DNA of 64,000 nt from Poriferisodalis sp965221195 (lineage in GTDB: Bacteria > Actinomycetota > Acidimicrobiia > Acidimicrobiales > Poriferisodalaceae): assembly GCA_965221195.1 (NCBI GenBank), contig OZ244864.1, positions 1,798,001-1,862,000 of the forward strand, written 5' to 3'. The notes beneath the pieces were generated by a model. That model did no database searches. It saw only the letters and a program-made list of their open reading frames with translations, and was not told where the DNA came from. A program made the position numbers and the translations under genes. How positions within the stretch are numbered: position 1 is the first letter of the stretch; each line of letters starts with the position of its first letter. Positions 26,214 to 34,948 of this stretch are shown here, one piece after another.

Positions 26214-27332
26214 GTGGTGTCAGCGCCCCGAGGGGCTGTGCGTGTGCCGCCGTCGGGCGGCGACGAAGTGCCGTGTGCTCAGATTGTTGGCGTCGGACTG
26301 ATCGGTGGGTCGGTAGCGGCAGCGTTGCGTAAATCCGGTTGGCATGTCACCGGACGCGATGCCGTTGACGCTCACGCGCAGCGGGCGCTGCAGCTCGGCT
26401 GTCTTGATGCCGTCGGCACTAACGCTGATGCCGCCTTGTGGGTTGTTGCCGTACCCGCTGCCTGTCTGGCCGACGAAGTCGCTTGTGCGCTGGCGGACTC
26501 TGCGGCGGTGGGCGCTGTTGTGACCGACACGGGCAGCGTCAAGGCACCGGTGGCTCGACAGATCACCGATCCACGATTCGTGCCCGGCCATCCGATGGCC
26601 GGCTCAGAACAAGACGGTATCGAAGGAGCAAATCCTGACATGTTCGCGGGCGCAGTGTGGGTGCTGACACCGACGCACTCGACCGATGACGAGGCTTTGC
26701 GCGCCTGTCAGACAGTGCTCGCTGGAATCGGGTCTGATGTGGTGACGATGGCTCCCGATCGCCATGACGCTCTCGTAGCGGTGGTCAGCCATGTGCCACA
26801 CCTTGCCGCTGCCTCGTTGATGTGCCTTGCCGATGATCGCGCACTCAACGACGCACCGCTGCTGCGGCTGGCCGCCGGCGGCTTCCGTGACATGACCCGG
26901 ATTGCTGCTGGGCATCCCGGCATCTGGCTCGACATCTGCAGCGAGAATCGCGATGCCATCGTGACCGTGCTCGATGAGCTATCTGAACGATTGGGCCAAG
27001 TGCGCGACGTGGTGGCGAGCCGAGACAGCGACGGTTTGCGCGCTGTGCTCACCCAAGCACGCCGAGCCCGGACCAACCTGCCGTCTCGTTACGTGCGGCC
27101 CCAGGAACTGCTCGAGGTGCGTGTGCCGATTCCCGACCGCAAAGGCCAGATCGCAGCCATCACCATGCTCGCTGCGGACTGCGACATCAATGTGGCTGAT
27201 ATTGAGGTGGCGCACTCGCCTGAGGGCGCTGCGGGCGTGTTGGTGCTGGTCGTGGCGCGCGCCGACGCTCAGCGTTTCCTCGCAACTCTCACCGAGCAGG
27301 GCTATCACCCCACGACCCGCGGCTTGGCATGA
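26214..27332 (+). CDS. tyrA: Prephenate dehydrogenase with C-terminal ACT domain
   Basis: Converts prephenate to 4-hydroxyphenylpyruvate in tyrosine synthesis using NAD(P). The Rossmann motif IVGVGLIGGSVAAALRKSGW lies near 24-43. The catalytic region VTDTGSVKAPV, PGHPMAGSEQDGIEGA, and the helical domain with HDALVAVVSHVPHLAAASL follow. The last 70 residues (RVPIPDRKGQIAAITMLAADCDINVADIEV) form an ACT domain, which in this family gives feedback inhibition by tyrosine. The stop overlaps the next gene by ATGA. With aroA it makes an aromatic amino acid operon. Confidence 0.93.
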   Translation: MVSAPRGAVRVPPSGGDEVPCAQIVGVGLIGGSVAAALRKSGWHVTGRDAVDAHAQRALQLGCLDAVGTNADAALWVVAVPAACLADEVACALADSAAVGAVVTDTGSVKAPVARQITDPRFVPGHPMAGSEQDGIEGANPDMFAGAVWVLTPTHSTDDEALRACQTVLAGIGSDVVTMAPDRHDALVAVVSHVPHLAAASLMCLADDRALNDAPLLRLAAGGFRDMTRIAAGHPGIWLDICSENRDAIVTVLDELSERLGQVRDVVASRDSDGLRAVLTQARRARTNLPSRYVRPQELLEVRVPIPDRKGQIAAITMLAADCDINVADIEVAHSPEGAAGVLVLVVARADAQRFLATLTEQGYHPTTRGLA

Positions 27333-29536
27333 GCGGGGAACGGGCGATCAAGGTTATTGAGCCGTTCACTACTGGTGTGTCAGGCACGGCGCTGCTGCCT
27401 GGCTCAAAGAGCATCACCAACCGAGCGGTGCTCTGTGCAGCCTTAGCCAGCGGACGCAGCACGCTCGACGGTGTCCTGTTCGCGGACGACACCGAGGCCA
27501 TGATCGAAGCGGTCACCGCGTTGGGCGCTGTTGTGGAGGTCGACCGCAGCCAGCGTCGGCTCGTCATTGACGGCATCGGAGCTACGCGCTCCGACTCATC
27601 GGGTGTCACCGGCGCCACCGGCGATGATGCCACCGGCGATGATGCCGTTGAACCAGTGGTGATCCACGCCCGCTCCTCAGGCACGACGGCTCGCTTCATC
27701 TTGGGAGTCGTTGCTGCTCTTGGCGGCCGTTGGCATCTCGACGGCGACCCTCAGCTGCGCGCACGTCCGCTGGACGAACTGCTCGCAGCGCAGCGCTCGC
27801 TCGGTGTCGAAGTGTGCGAACTTGGCACCCGAGGCCACCTGCCTATCAGCGTTACCTCCGTCGGTGCCGCACAGATGGCACCAACGGGTCCCTTGCGGAT
27901 CCGAGCCGACGCATCCAGTCAGTTCGCCAGCGGTCTGCTGCTCGCCGGACCGCTGCGCGGCGGCATCGAAGTGGAGATCGACGCTGCGTTCAACACGGTG
28001 AGCCGACCGTACATTGACATGACGGTGGCTGTCATGGAGGCGTTCGGGGCGACCGTTACCGCTGTGGGTACTGATCGTTATGCGGTAGGTCCAGGCGGGT
28101 ACCGCGCAGCTCGTTACGTCATTGAGCCGGATGCCTCTGCGGCGAGCTATGTCTGGGCCGCGGCTGCGCTGTGTGGCGGTGAGGTGCGCGTGGAAGGGCT
28201 TGGCCGCCGCAGCATCCAAGGCGATGTGCGTTTTGCTGAAGTCCTCAGCGAGATGGGCGCGCAGATCAATGTCGGTGACCATGCAATCACCGTCGGTGCT
28301 TCGCCGAGCGGCACGCTGCGAGCGGGCACGTTCAATCTGCGTGACTTCTCCGACACGGCGCAGACACTGGCGGCCGTGGCATCGTTTGCCGAAGGCACGA
28401 CATCTATTGAGGGCATCGGTTTTATCCGCCGCAAAGAAACCGACCGCATTGCCAACACCGTTGCCGAACTCCAAAAGCGCGGCATCGACGCAACTGCTGA
28501 GCTTGACGGCATTTCTGTGCGTGCTGATCCGTTCAGCCTGCGGGCAGGTCTAGTGGACTGCCACCAAGATCATCGGATGGCGATGGCGATGTCGCTCATC
28601 GGCCTGCGAGTGGCCGGCATCAGCATCGACGACCCTGCCTGCGTCACGAAAACGTTTCCCAACTTTTACGAAGTGCTTGAAGCGTTGCGGGCTTCGCCCA
28701 CAGCGCGCTCTGCGCCGCAGGTTCCCGTTATCGCCATCGACGGGCCTGCTGCTTCAGGCAAGTCCAGCGTTGCTCGTGCAGTGGCATCTGGACTCAACGT
28801 GGACTACCTCGACACCGGCGCGATGTACCGAGCTGTGGCGTGGGCATCTGTTGAGGCAGGGGTTGATCTCGGCGATTTGGCAGCGGTCTCAGAGATTGCA
28901 CGCACATCTCAGATTGAGATATCCAGCGTGAACGGCATCCAGCACGTCACGATTAACAGCACCGATGCCACAGCGGCGATTCGCAGCGCCGAGGTGGACC
29001 GCAGCGTCAGTGCGGTGGCCGCCAACCCCGGGGTCCGGTCGGTGCTGACTCGACGTCAGCGCCAATGGGCTGACCGCGTAGGCGGAGGGGTGATGGAAGG
29101 CCGCGACATTGGCAGTGTGGTCTTCCCTGATGCGATCCTAAAAGTGTTCCTCACTGCCACACCGCTGGTGCGCGCTCAGCGTCGTCTGATCCAGCAAGCC
29201 GGTCTGCGTGGTGACACATCCTCGCTGAACTCGTGCAATGACAACGTGTCAGCGCCGGGTCTTGATCGTGAAGCGGTTGCATCTTTGGCCGAATCACTCA
29301 GCGAGCGTGATCGTCTTGACGCAAGCAGAGCCGACTCGCCGCTGCGGGTTGCTCCGGGTGCAGTCATAGTGGACACGAGCGAGATGACCTCTTCACAAGT
29401 GGTCTCACAGATCATGGCGCTGTACAAGTCGTCGATGCCTTCTGCCAGCCAAGCTGCTGATCCAGCTGCCAGCCAGGGCACCAGTCAAGCTGCCAGCCAC
29501 AGCGCCGATTTTCCTGATCCTGCGAGCTTGCCTTGA
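27329..29536 (+). CDS. aroA-cmk: Fused EPSP synthase / cytidylate kinase
   Basis: A 735-residue bifunctional protein. Residues 1-440 are 5-enolpyruvylshikimate-3-phosphate synthase (shikimate pathway): LLPGSKSITNRAVLCAALASG, SSGTTARF, RSIQGDVRFAEVL and IEGIGFIRRKETDRI. From about 465 a complete cytidylate kinase begins (VPVIAIDGPAASGKSSVARAVA, YLDTGAMYRAVA, VMEGRDIGSVVFPDA). The join has only a short linker and no stop or frameshift. A 15-bp duplication (ATGDD) lies in the AroA N-terminal part at 27614-27643, and a degenerate SQAA-rich repeat ends the protein. In mycobacteria cmk is separate and next to der; here the aroA fusion and plsC/ispH/DUF512 lie between. Confidence 0.93.
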   Translation: MSGERAIKVIEPFTTGVSGTALLPGSKSITNRAVLCAALASGRSTLDGVLFADDTEAMIEAVTALGAVVEVDRSQRRLVIDGIGATRSDSSGVTGATGDDATGDDAVEPVVIHARSSGTTARFILGVVAALGGRWHLDGDPQLRARPLDELLAAQRSLGVEVCELGTRGHLPISVTSVGAAQMAPTGPLRIRADASSQFASGLLLAGPLRGGIEVEIDAAFNTVSRPYIDMTVAVMEAFGATVTAVGTDRYAVGPGGYRAARYVIEPDASAASYVWAAAALCGGEVRVEGLGRRSIQGDVRFAEVLSEMGAQINVGDHAITVGASPSGTLRAGTFNLRDFSDTAQTLAAVASFAEGTTSIEGIGFIRRKETDRIANTVAELQKRGIDATAELDGISVRADPFSLRAGLVDCHQDHRMAMAMSLIGLRVAGISIDDPACVTKTFPNFYEVLEALRASPTARSAPQVPVIAIDGPAASGKSSVARAVASGLNVDYLDTGAMYRAVAWASVEAGVDLGDLAAVSEIARTSQIEISSVNGIQHVTINSTDATAAIRSAEVDRSVSAVAANPGVRSVLTRRQRQWADRVGGGVMEGRDIGSVVFPDAILKVFLTATPLVRAQRRLIQQAGLRGDTSSLNSCNDNVSAPGLDREAVASLAESLSERDRLDASRADSPLRVAPGAVIVDTSEMTSSQVVSQIMALYKSSMPSASQAADPAASQGTSQAASHSADFPDPASLP
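27614..27643. repeat. 15-bp perfect duplication inside aroA
   Basis: Two identical units gccaccggcgatgat encode ATGDD twice within a surface loop following IGATRSDSSGVTG. Confidence 0.9.
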
Positions 29537-30279
29537 GCGATTCCGTCCCGGCTCAACCGACACCTCGTCGGGCTCCCGCCGATGCGGTCGGGGCGAATGC
29601 GGCCACAGATCTGCGCGACGGGCCGCTCAACTTGGCCGTCTACAAGATCATGAAATACGCAATCTGGGGTGTGTTTCGGGCGTGGAACCGCATCTGTGTT
29701 GATGGCTTGGAGAACCTGCCGGACGGTCCCTGCGTGTGGGTGCCCAACCATCGCAGTTACATCGACACGCCCATACACGCGGCGATCCCAGCTCGGATGC
29801 GAGTGATGGGCAAAGATTCGATGTGGAAGTACCGCTTTGCAGGCTGGCTGTTTACGACTATCGGCTGCTTCGGAGTGAATCGTGACGCACCTGATCGGGT
29901 TGCTCTGCGCACAGCGCTGGACGCGCTGAGGTTCGGCAACGACCCGGTTGTGATGTTCGGTGAGGGCGAGCGCAAGGACGGGCCACGGGTTCTGCCGCTC
30001 ATGGATGGCCCGGTGTATTTGGCGGCACGGGCGCAGGTGCCGATCGTGCCGGTCGGCATCGGCGGGACAGCCGCGGCAATGCCACGCGGTGCGAAGTTTT
30101 TGTACCCGCGCCGGATCCAGTTCGTCATCGGCAAGCCGATGGATCCGCCGACGCCATTGGGTCCGAGTGGTCGAGTTTCCCGTAAAGCGATCAGCGAGGC
30201 CACCGAGGAACTGCGCGAACGTATCCAAGAGGTCTTCGATCAGGCTCAAGCCGTCGTCGGTACCCCCAACATCCACTGA
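29533..30279 (+). CDS. plsC: 1-acyl-sn-glycerol-3-phosphate acyltransferase-like protein
   Basis: A membrane-associated acyltransferase of phospholipid synthesis, forming phosphatidate from lysophosphatidate and acyl-CoA or acyl-ACP. It has a variant HX4D motif NHRSYIDTPI (72-81), FGVNRD, the FGEGERKDG segment corresponding to the FPEGTRS motif, and VPIVPVGIGGT. The TTG start overlaps the preceding stop (TTGA), so it is translationally coupled to aroA-cmk. The altered EGTR motif (EGERK) is seen in actinobacterial cmk-linked PlsC proteins. A 12-bp duplication (gctatctggcct) follows the stop at 30283. Confidence 0.88.
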   Translation: MSDSVPAQPTPRRAPADAVGANAATDLRDGPLNLAVYKIMKYAIWGVFRAWNRICVDGLENLPDGPCVWVPNHRSYIDTPIHAAIPARMRVMGKDSMWKYRFAGWLFTTIGCFGVNRDAPDRVALRTALDALRFGNDPVVMFGEGERKDGPRVLPLMDGPVYLAARAQVPIVPVGIGGTAAAMPRGAKFLYPRRIQFVIGKPMDPPTPLGPSGRVSRKAISEATEELRERIQEVFDQAQAVVGTPNIH

Positions 30280-30316
30280 GCTATCTGGCCTGCTATCTGG
30301 CCTGCAATTGTGCTGG

Positions 30317-31369
30317 TTATGGTGCGCAGGTTGGCGAATCAGCGAGCGCGGCCAGTACATCGCTGGCGGCCGTTGATCGGTCCGCAGCGCTGACTCGGCG
30401 GCTCGGGTGTACACCGAGGCTGACATGCACGGCGGTCTCCATCGCTGTGAGCAGATCGCGTAGCTCACGCGGCGGGGGGAAGTACTCGTCTTCGTTGGTG
30501 ATCGTCACTTCGGTGGTGCCTTCTGTGGGTGCTAGGCGCGCGATCACCGCTTCCACTAGCTCTTCTGGCGCAGAAGCCCCTGCGGTGACTCCTACCGTGC
30601 CGTTTAGATCATCTGGCAGCTCAGCAGCGGCGTGTACCCGCAGGACCTGTTTGCAGCCCGAGTGCTGGGCCACTTTGACCAACGCCATGGTGTTAGACGA
30701 ATTCGCCGAACCGATGACCACGACGGTGTCACAGTCCGCAGCGATCTCCGCCAGCGCGCTTTGACGGTTGGTAGTGGCGAAACACAAGTCTGAGCGACCC
30801 GGCATCCACACGTCGCCGAAACGGTCCTGTGCCGCAGCGGCGACATCAGACCAGTCTTGGTGGCTGAGCGTGGTCTGTGCCAGCACGGCCACAGGCGCAT
30901 CAGAGTCATCAAGCCTTGCCACATCGGCGGGATCCGACACCAACGAGATCGACTCGGGTGCCACCGCCATGGTGCCGACGGCTTCGTCATGGCCCTCGTG
31001 GCCGACATAGACAACTCTGAAGCCTTTGTTCGCACGCACCCGTACCTCGTGATGCACCTTGGTGACCAAAGGACAGACGGCATCAACCACGTAGCCGCCC
31101 CGTCGGCGGGCCTCAGCAACGACCTCAGGTGCGGAGCCGTGAGCAGACAGCATGAGCGGCCGACCCGGCGGAACCTCAGAAACATCGTCGGTGAACACCA
31201 CACCGAGCCGCTCAAAGCGGTCAACCACCAAACGGTTGTGGACAATCTCGTGGTAGCAGTACACGGGCGGCGGGAACGATCTCACGAGCCACGCCAGCGC
31301 TTTTATGGCCATCTCCACGCCAGCGCAGAAACCACGAGGGGCAGCCAGCAGCACCCGGTCCACAGCCAC
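30317..31369 (-). CDS. ispH: 4-hydroxy-3-methylbut-2-enyl diphosphate reductase
   Basis: Last enzyme of the MEP isoprenoid pathway, producing IPP and DMAPP with an oxygen-sensitive 4Fe-4S cluster. All three cluster cysteines are in place: PRGFCAGVEMA (Cys15), VDAVCPLV (near 97) and DLCFATTNRQ (near 195). Substrate-binding histidines occur in HEIVHN, SAHGSAPEV and GHEGHDEAVGT, and the ending EDEYFPPPRELR is typical. The start is GTG at 31369, 7 nt after a TAGCGT -10 box on the same strand. It is convergent with plsC and divergent from the DUF512 gene. Confidence 0.95.
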   Translation of the reverse strand: MAVDRVLLAAPRGFCAGVEMAIKALAWLVRSFPPPVYCYHEIVHNRLVVDRFERLGVVFTDDVSEVPPGRPLMLSAHGSAPEVVAEARRRGGYVVDAVCPLVTKVHHEVRVRANKGFRVVYVGHEGHDEAVGTMAVAPESISLVSDPADVARLDDSDAPVAVLAQTTLSHQDWSDVAAAAQDRFGDVWMPGRSDLCFATTNRQSALAEIAADCDTVVVIGSANSSNTMALVKVAQHSGCKQVLRVHAAAELPDDLNGTVGVTAGASAPEELVEAVIARLAPTEGTTEVTITNEDEYFPPPRELRDLLTAMETAVHVSLGVHPSRRVSAADRSTAASDVLAALADSPTCAP

Positions 31370-31382
31370 GTTGGTTACGCTA
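31370..31382 (-). promoter_or_regulatory. Leaderless-type -10 box for ispH
   Basis: Minus-strand TAGCGT (31382-31377) lies 7 nt before the GTG start of ispH. Confidence 0.5.
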
Positions 31383-31437
31383 ACTGTGCGGCTTGGGGGA
31401 GCGACCCAACCGAGCGTGGGTAACGACGGCGGTTTCC

Positions 31438-31449
31438 TATCCTGAATCC
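31438..31449 (+). promoter_or_regulatory. Leaderless-type -10 box for the DUF512 gene
   Basis: TATCCT (31438-31443) is followed after 6 nt by the ATG at 31450, which supports this ATG over a start 19 codons upstream that would overlap the box. Confidence 0.6.
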
Positions 31450-33066
31450 ATGTCGGGACCCGACGCTGCTGCCGTCGTGGTTGCTACTGAGTCCGGTTCG
31501 CCGGCTCAGCGAGCCGGTCTGCGAGCTGGCGATGAGGTGATGTCGATCGACGGTGTCACCCCGACCGATGTCATCGCCTGGCAGATGCTGGTGGACGAGG
31601 CCGATCCCTCGTTGGCGGTGCGCCGCGGCGGCCAGGAGATCGTCATAGAAGTCCCCAAGCAAGCTGGTGTGCCTTTGGGTGCTGAGGTACACGCTGCGAT
31701 CTTTGACCGCGTCCAGACATGCGACAACCACTGCGAGTTCTGCTTCATCTACCAACTGCCGCCGGGACTGCGCCGCAGCCTGTATCTCAAAGACGACGAC
31801 TACCGCCTGTCGTTCCTGTACGGCAATTTCACCACGCTGACGCGCTTCACTGAGTTAGATCTTGAGCGTGTCGTTGATGAGCGACTCTCGCCGCTGTATG
31901 TGTCTATTCACGCCACCGATCCCGCTGTTCGGGCCCGGATGCTGCGCAACCCGCGGGGAGCGGTGAGCTTGCGGTGGCTGGCGGCGCTGCTCGACAACGG
32001 CATTGAGGTACATGGCCAAGTAGTGGTGTGCCCAGGCGTGAACGACGGCAGTGTGCTGACCGACACGCTGGTTGGCGTGCTGGACCGCTATCCGTCGCTG
32101 GCAACGTTGGCCGTGGTGCCGCTCGGCGTTAGCTCACACCAGCGGGAACCGGCAATGCGTCCGCACACCCGCGCCGAAGCAGCGGAAGTAGTGGACCTCT
32201 GCACCGAGTGGCAACAGCGGTATCTCGATGTGCTGGGCCGCAGACTGGTGTTCGTGTCCGATGAGTACTACCTCCTCGCCGGGCGGCCGTTCCCTGAGGC
32301 GGAGACCTACGGCGATTTCCCGATGCACGAGGACGGCGTAGGGATGGCGGTTGCGTTCTCCCAAGAGTTCGCAGCCGCGTCTGCGGTGTCTGACAGTGGC
32401 ATGAGACTCGCGCGTGCGCCTGCTGCGGGGTTCTTCTCTTGGGTGGACGGAGCGCCGGCGCAGGGCTATCGCGCTGTGCGGACACCGGGCGGGGGAGCCA
32501 ACCGCAGCGGCGAGATCAAAGCTCGCTCTATGTCGCCGTCGCTGCGCTCGGTGCCGGTGCCCGCGCCTGTACGAATGCGCCGCGACCAGGCCAACACTGG
32601 TGCTGGGGCTAGCACCGGGACTGGCGCTGGCACTGGGGCCAACATTGGGGTTGGCGCTGCAAGCCCGATCGGCATCTTGACTGGGACATATGGCGCGGCT
32701 GTGCTGGAGCCGCTCGTGTCTTCGTGGCGAGCAACCGTGACGGCAACAAGCGATGCAGCAGTGCCCGAGGTGCGAATCATTGAAGTGCCCAACGATTTCT
32801 TCGGTGGCAATGTAGGAGTTGCCGGGCTGCTCGTTGGCGTTGACATCGCCGCAGTACTAGCCAATGAGCCCTCCGCAGATCGCTACTTGCTGGCCGATGT
32901 CTGTCTGTCTGGCGGGAAGTTCCTAGACGGAATGACACCCGAAGAGTTGCCTCATCAAGTGGAGATCGTTCCGACGAGCGGCACCGCACTGCGTCAGCTT
33001 CTCGATGCCGCCGTCGGGACCACTTGGGGTTCTGGGCCGAGCGACTCGACGGGCATTGCGCCATGA
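31450..33066 (+). CDS. DUF512-family protein with PDZ and radical-SAM-like domains
   Basis: The family carries an N-terminal PDZ-like domain (GSPAQRAGLRAGDEVMSIDGV, about 15-45), a radical-SAM-like iron-sulfur segment (CDNHCEFCFIYQLPPGLRRSLYLKDDDYRLSFL, from residue 91) and a DUF512 domain ending with DVCLSGGKFLDG. The cysteines are CxxxCxxC, as in this family. The reaction is not established; a link to translation or GTPase function has been suggested because it adjoins der in many genomes, as it does here. Residues about 385-400 are a Gly/Thr/Ala low-complexity insert (GAGASTGTGAGTGAN). Its stop overlaps der by ATGA. Confidence 0.85.
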   Translation: MSGPDAAAVVVATESGSPAQRAGLRAGDEVMSIDGVTPTDVIAWQMLVDEADPSLAVRRGGQEIVIEVPKQAGVPLGAEVHAAIFDRVQTCDNHCEFCFIYQLPPGLRRSLYLKDDDYRLSFLYGNFTTLTRFTELDLERVVDERLSPLYVSIHATDPAVRARMLRNPRGAVSLRWLAALLDNGIEVHGQVVVCPGVNDGSVLTDTLVGVLDRYPSLATLAVVPLGVSSHQREPAMRPHTRAEAAEVVDLCTEWQQRYLDVLGRRLVFVSDEYYLLAGRPFPEAETYGDFPMHEDGVGMAVAFSQEFAAASAVSDSGMRLARAPAAGFFSWVDGAPAQGYRAVRTPGGGANRSGEIKARSMSPSLRSVPVPAPVRMRRDQANTGAGASTGTGAGTGANIGVGAASPIGILTGTYGAAVLEPLVSSWRATVTATSDAAVPEVRIIEVPNDFFGGNVGVAGLLVGVDIAAVLANEPSADRYLLADVCLSGGKFLDGMTPEELPHQVEIVPTSGTALRQLLDAAVGTTWGSGPSDSTGIAP

Positions 33067-34472
33067 ACGCTTCGGTGCCGGTAGTGGGCATCGTGGGGCG
33101 TCCCAACGTCGGCAAGTCAACGCTGTTCAATCGGCTAGTCGGACATCGCGAGGCGGTGGTGGCGCCCGAGCCGGGAGTGACGCGCGACCGCAAGGCCGCT
33201 GAGGCAGCCTGGCGGGGCCACAAGTTCTTGGCGGTGGACACCGGTGGGTGGTCCTGCGACGGGGACATGCTGGACGAAAAGGTCTCCGCGCAGAGCGAGC
33301 GGGCCATGGCCGAGGCCGATGTGCTACTGCTCGTAGTTGACATCACCGTGGGCATCACTGAGCCCGACGCTCAGATTGCAACGATGCTGCGTCGCAGCAG
33401 CCGACCCACCATCGTGATTGCAAATAAAGCAGACAACAGCAGAAGCGACGACAGTCGCTGGGAGTTCCATCGTCTGGGACTCGGCGAGCCGTGGGCTGTC
33501 TCTGCGCTGCACGGACGCAACGTGGGCGACTTGCTAGATCGAGTAGTTGATCTGCTCCATACAGATCCCGACAAGACCACAACCGAACCGCCGACCGACA
33601 CCGGCACTGGCCCAGCTGACATCGGCACTGGCCCAGCTGACACTGGCACTGGCCCGACCGACGATCCAGCCGACGGCCCCGAAGCCAGTCCCGAAGCCGA
33701 GGACCAGGCCATAGTGTCGGTGGTCATCGTGGGGCGACCGAATGTGGGCAAGTCGACGCTGTTCAATCGGCTCATTGGCGACGACCGCTCGGTCGTCCAC
33801 GATCGGCCAGGCACCACCCGTGATGCCGTTGACACCCTCATCTCCACCGATGTTGGGCCTGTGCGTTTCGTCGACACAGCCGGTTTGCGACGCAAGGCCC
33901 GCGTGGATGCCGACACCGAGTACTACGCCAACCTGCGGGCTCTACGGGCAATCGATGTCTGCGACGTAGCACTGCTCGTCATTGATGCGACTGTGGGTGT
34001 CACAGCGCAAGATCAGCGGCTCGCCGAACGCATCGACGGTGCCCGATGCCCGATCGTGGTACTGCTCAACAAGTGGGAGACCCTCGATGCGGAACGTCGC
34101 GAGGTTGTGCTGGGCGAGCTGGCCCGCCGGTTGCATTTCGTGGGTGAGGCGCCGGTGTTGCGCGTCAGTGCGTTGACCGGGCGGGGTGTTCATCGGCTGT
34201 TGCCGGCGATCGCGGCAGCGGCAGAGGCCTATGAGTCGCGGGCACCGACCGCCAAGGTGAATGAGATCATTCAGTTGGCGCAGTCTGCTCAGCCAGCTCC
34301 AGCAGGTGCTCGGGTGCTTTACGCCACCCAAGTGGCGACCCAGCCTCCGACGTTCACGCTGTTTGCCAACCGCAAGTTGCCGCCGACGTACCTGCGTTAC
34401 CTTGAGCGTCGCTTGCGAGAAGAGCTGGGCCTCGCCCACACGCCTCTGCGGCTGCGGGTGCGACGCCGATGA
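33063..34472 (+). CDS. der: Ribosome-assembly GTPase Der (EngA)
   Basis: A double GTPase needed for 50S ribosomal subunit maturation. First G domain: VGRPNVGKSTLFNRL near 8-22, DTGGW, NKAD. Second G domain: VGRPNVGKSTLFNRLIG near 223-239, DTAGLRRK, NKWE. The C-terminal KH domain is present (TFTLFANRKLPPTYLRYLERRLREELGL). The linker between the G domains (about 175-220) is expanded by three 7-residue units (GTGPADT type) from a 21-bp repeat and an acidic stretch. ATG at 33063 overlaps the preceding stop. The position matches Rv1713 in the conserved core. Confidence 0.95.
   Translation: MNASVPVVGIVGRPNVGKSTLFNRLVGHREAVVAPEPGVTRDRKAAEAAWRGHKFLAVDTGGWSCDGDMLDEKVSAQSERAMAEADVLLLVVDITVGITEPDAQIATMLRRSSRPTIVIANKADNSRSDDSRWEFHRLGLGEPWAVSALHGRNVGDLLDRVVDLLHTDPDKTTTEPPTDTGTGPADIGTGPADTGTGPTDDPADGPEASPEAEDQAIVSVVIVGRPNVGKSTLFNRLIGDDRSVVHDRPGTTRDAVDTLISTDVGPVRFVDTAGLRRKARVDADTEYYANLRALRAIDVCDVALLVIDATVGVTAQDQRLAERIDGARCPIVVLLNKWETLDAERREVVLGELARRLHFVGEAPVLRVSALTGRGVHRLLPAIAAAAEAYESRAPTAKVNEIIQLAQSAQPAPAGARVLYATQVATQPPTFTLFANRKLPPTYLRYLERRLREELGLAHTPLRLRVRRR
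33603..33665. repeat. 21-bp tandem repeat, 3 units, inside der linker
   Basis: Units at 33603, 33624 and 33645 (ggcactggcccagctgacact type) encode GTGPADI, GTGPADT and GTGPTDD in the inter-domain linker. Confidence 0.93.
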
Positions 34473-34741
34473 GACGCCGGTCCGATGGTTCCGGTGGCAT
34501 TGAGCAGCGGCAGAACCGCCGTACGCGTGCTGACCGAAGCTCTCCTTGCGCCACTGGGCCACATGGTGTCGGCGACGCGCCGACGCGTCAACGCGCTGGA
34601 CGTCAACGCACTGGGCGTCAACGCACCGGCGCGCCCTGGCATTTCTGGCTCGTCGTAGCCATGGCAACGTTGTATCTGGGCTGGCGAGCCGTTGAGGGTG
34701 TTGTCTGGCTGGTGCAGTGGCTCGCCGGAGTGATCGGCTGA
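34469..34741 (+). CDS. Small basic protein with one C-terminal membrane helix
   Basis: Ninety residues: a basic, disordered N-terminus (about 1-54) containing three RQRTG-type pentapeptides from a 15-bp repeat, then a single hydrophobic segment (HFWLVVAMATLYLGWRAVEG, about 58-77) and a short tail. No family is recognised. ATG overlaps the der stop by ATGA, which supports real, coupled expression. The helix with aromatic borders supports a membrane anchor. It stands at the end of the core operon, directly before tRNA-Pro. Function unknown. Confidence 0.6.
   Translation: MRRRSDGSGGIEQRQNRRTRADRSSPCATGPHGVGDAPTRQRAGRQRTGRQRTGAPWHFWLVVAMATLYLGWRAVEGVVWLVQWLAGVIG
34586..34630. repeat. 15-bp tandem repeat, 3 units, in the small membrane protein gene
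   Basis: Units 34586-34600, 34601-34615 and 34616-34630 (cgtcaacgcactggg type) encode RQRAG, RQRTG, RQRTG. Confidence 0.92.
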
Positions 34742-34815
34742 AACGCAATGGCCCGGCTGTTTGATGTCGACGGTAAGCCGACGGCCCGCCTGAGCCGTTA
34801 TCGTGCTCGCTTGGG

Positions 34816-34893
34816 CGGGCTGTGGCGCAGTCTGGTTAGCGCACTGGTCTGGGGGACCAGGGGTCGGAGGTTCAAATCCTCTCAGCCCGACCA
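34816..34893 (+). tRNA. tRNA-Pro (anticodon GGG), CCA encoded
   Basis: A 78-nt cloverleaf. Acceptor stem cgggctg pairs with cagcccg. The D arm is gcgc...gcgc, the anticodon stem ctggt/accag holds loop ctggggg (anticodon GGG), and the T arm is ggagg-ttcaaat-cctct, ending acca. The last 30 nt recur with one mismatch at 37424-37453. A protein reading frame passes through the tRNA without a stop, but the tRNA fold is complete and takes precedence. Confidence 0.96.
34864..34893 (+). repeat. Direct repeat A: tRNA-Pro 3' end (first copy, within the tRNA)
   Basis: The T arm, 3' acceptor strand and CCA of tRNA-Pro; 29 of 30 bases are repeated at 37424-37453. tRNA 3' ends duplicated in this way are the usual footprint of integration at a tRNA gene. 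No integrase gene is present in the interval. Confidence 0.85.
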
Positions 34894-34948
34894 TGTTGCC
34901 GATCATGTTGGTGAGCGTTTAGCCACTCGTCCGCAACGATCTCGCTAC

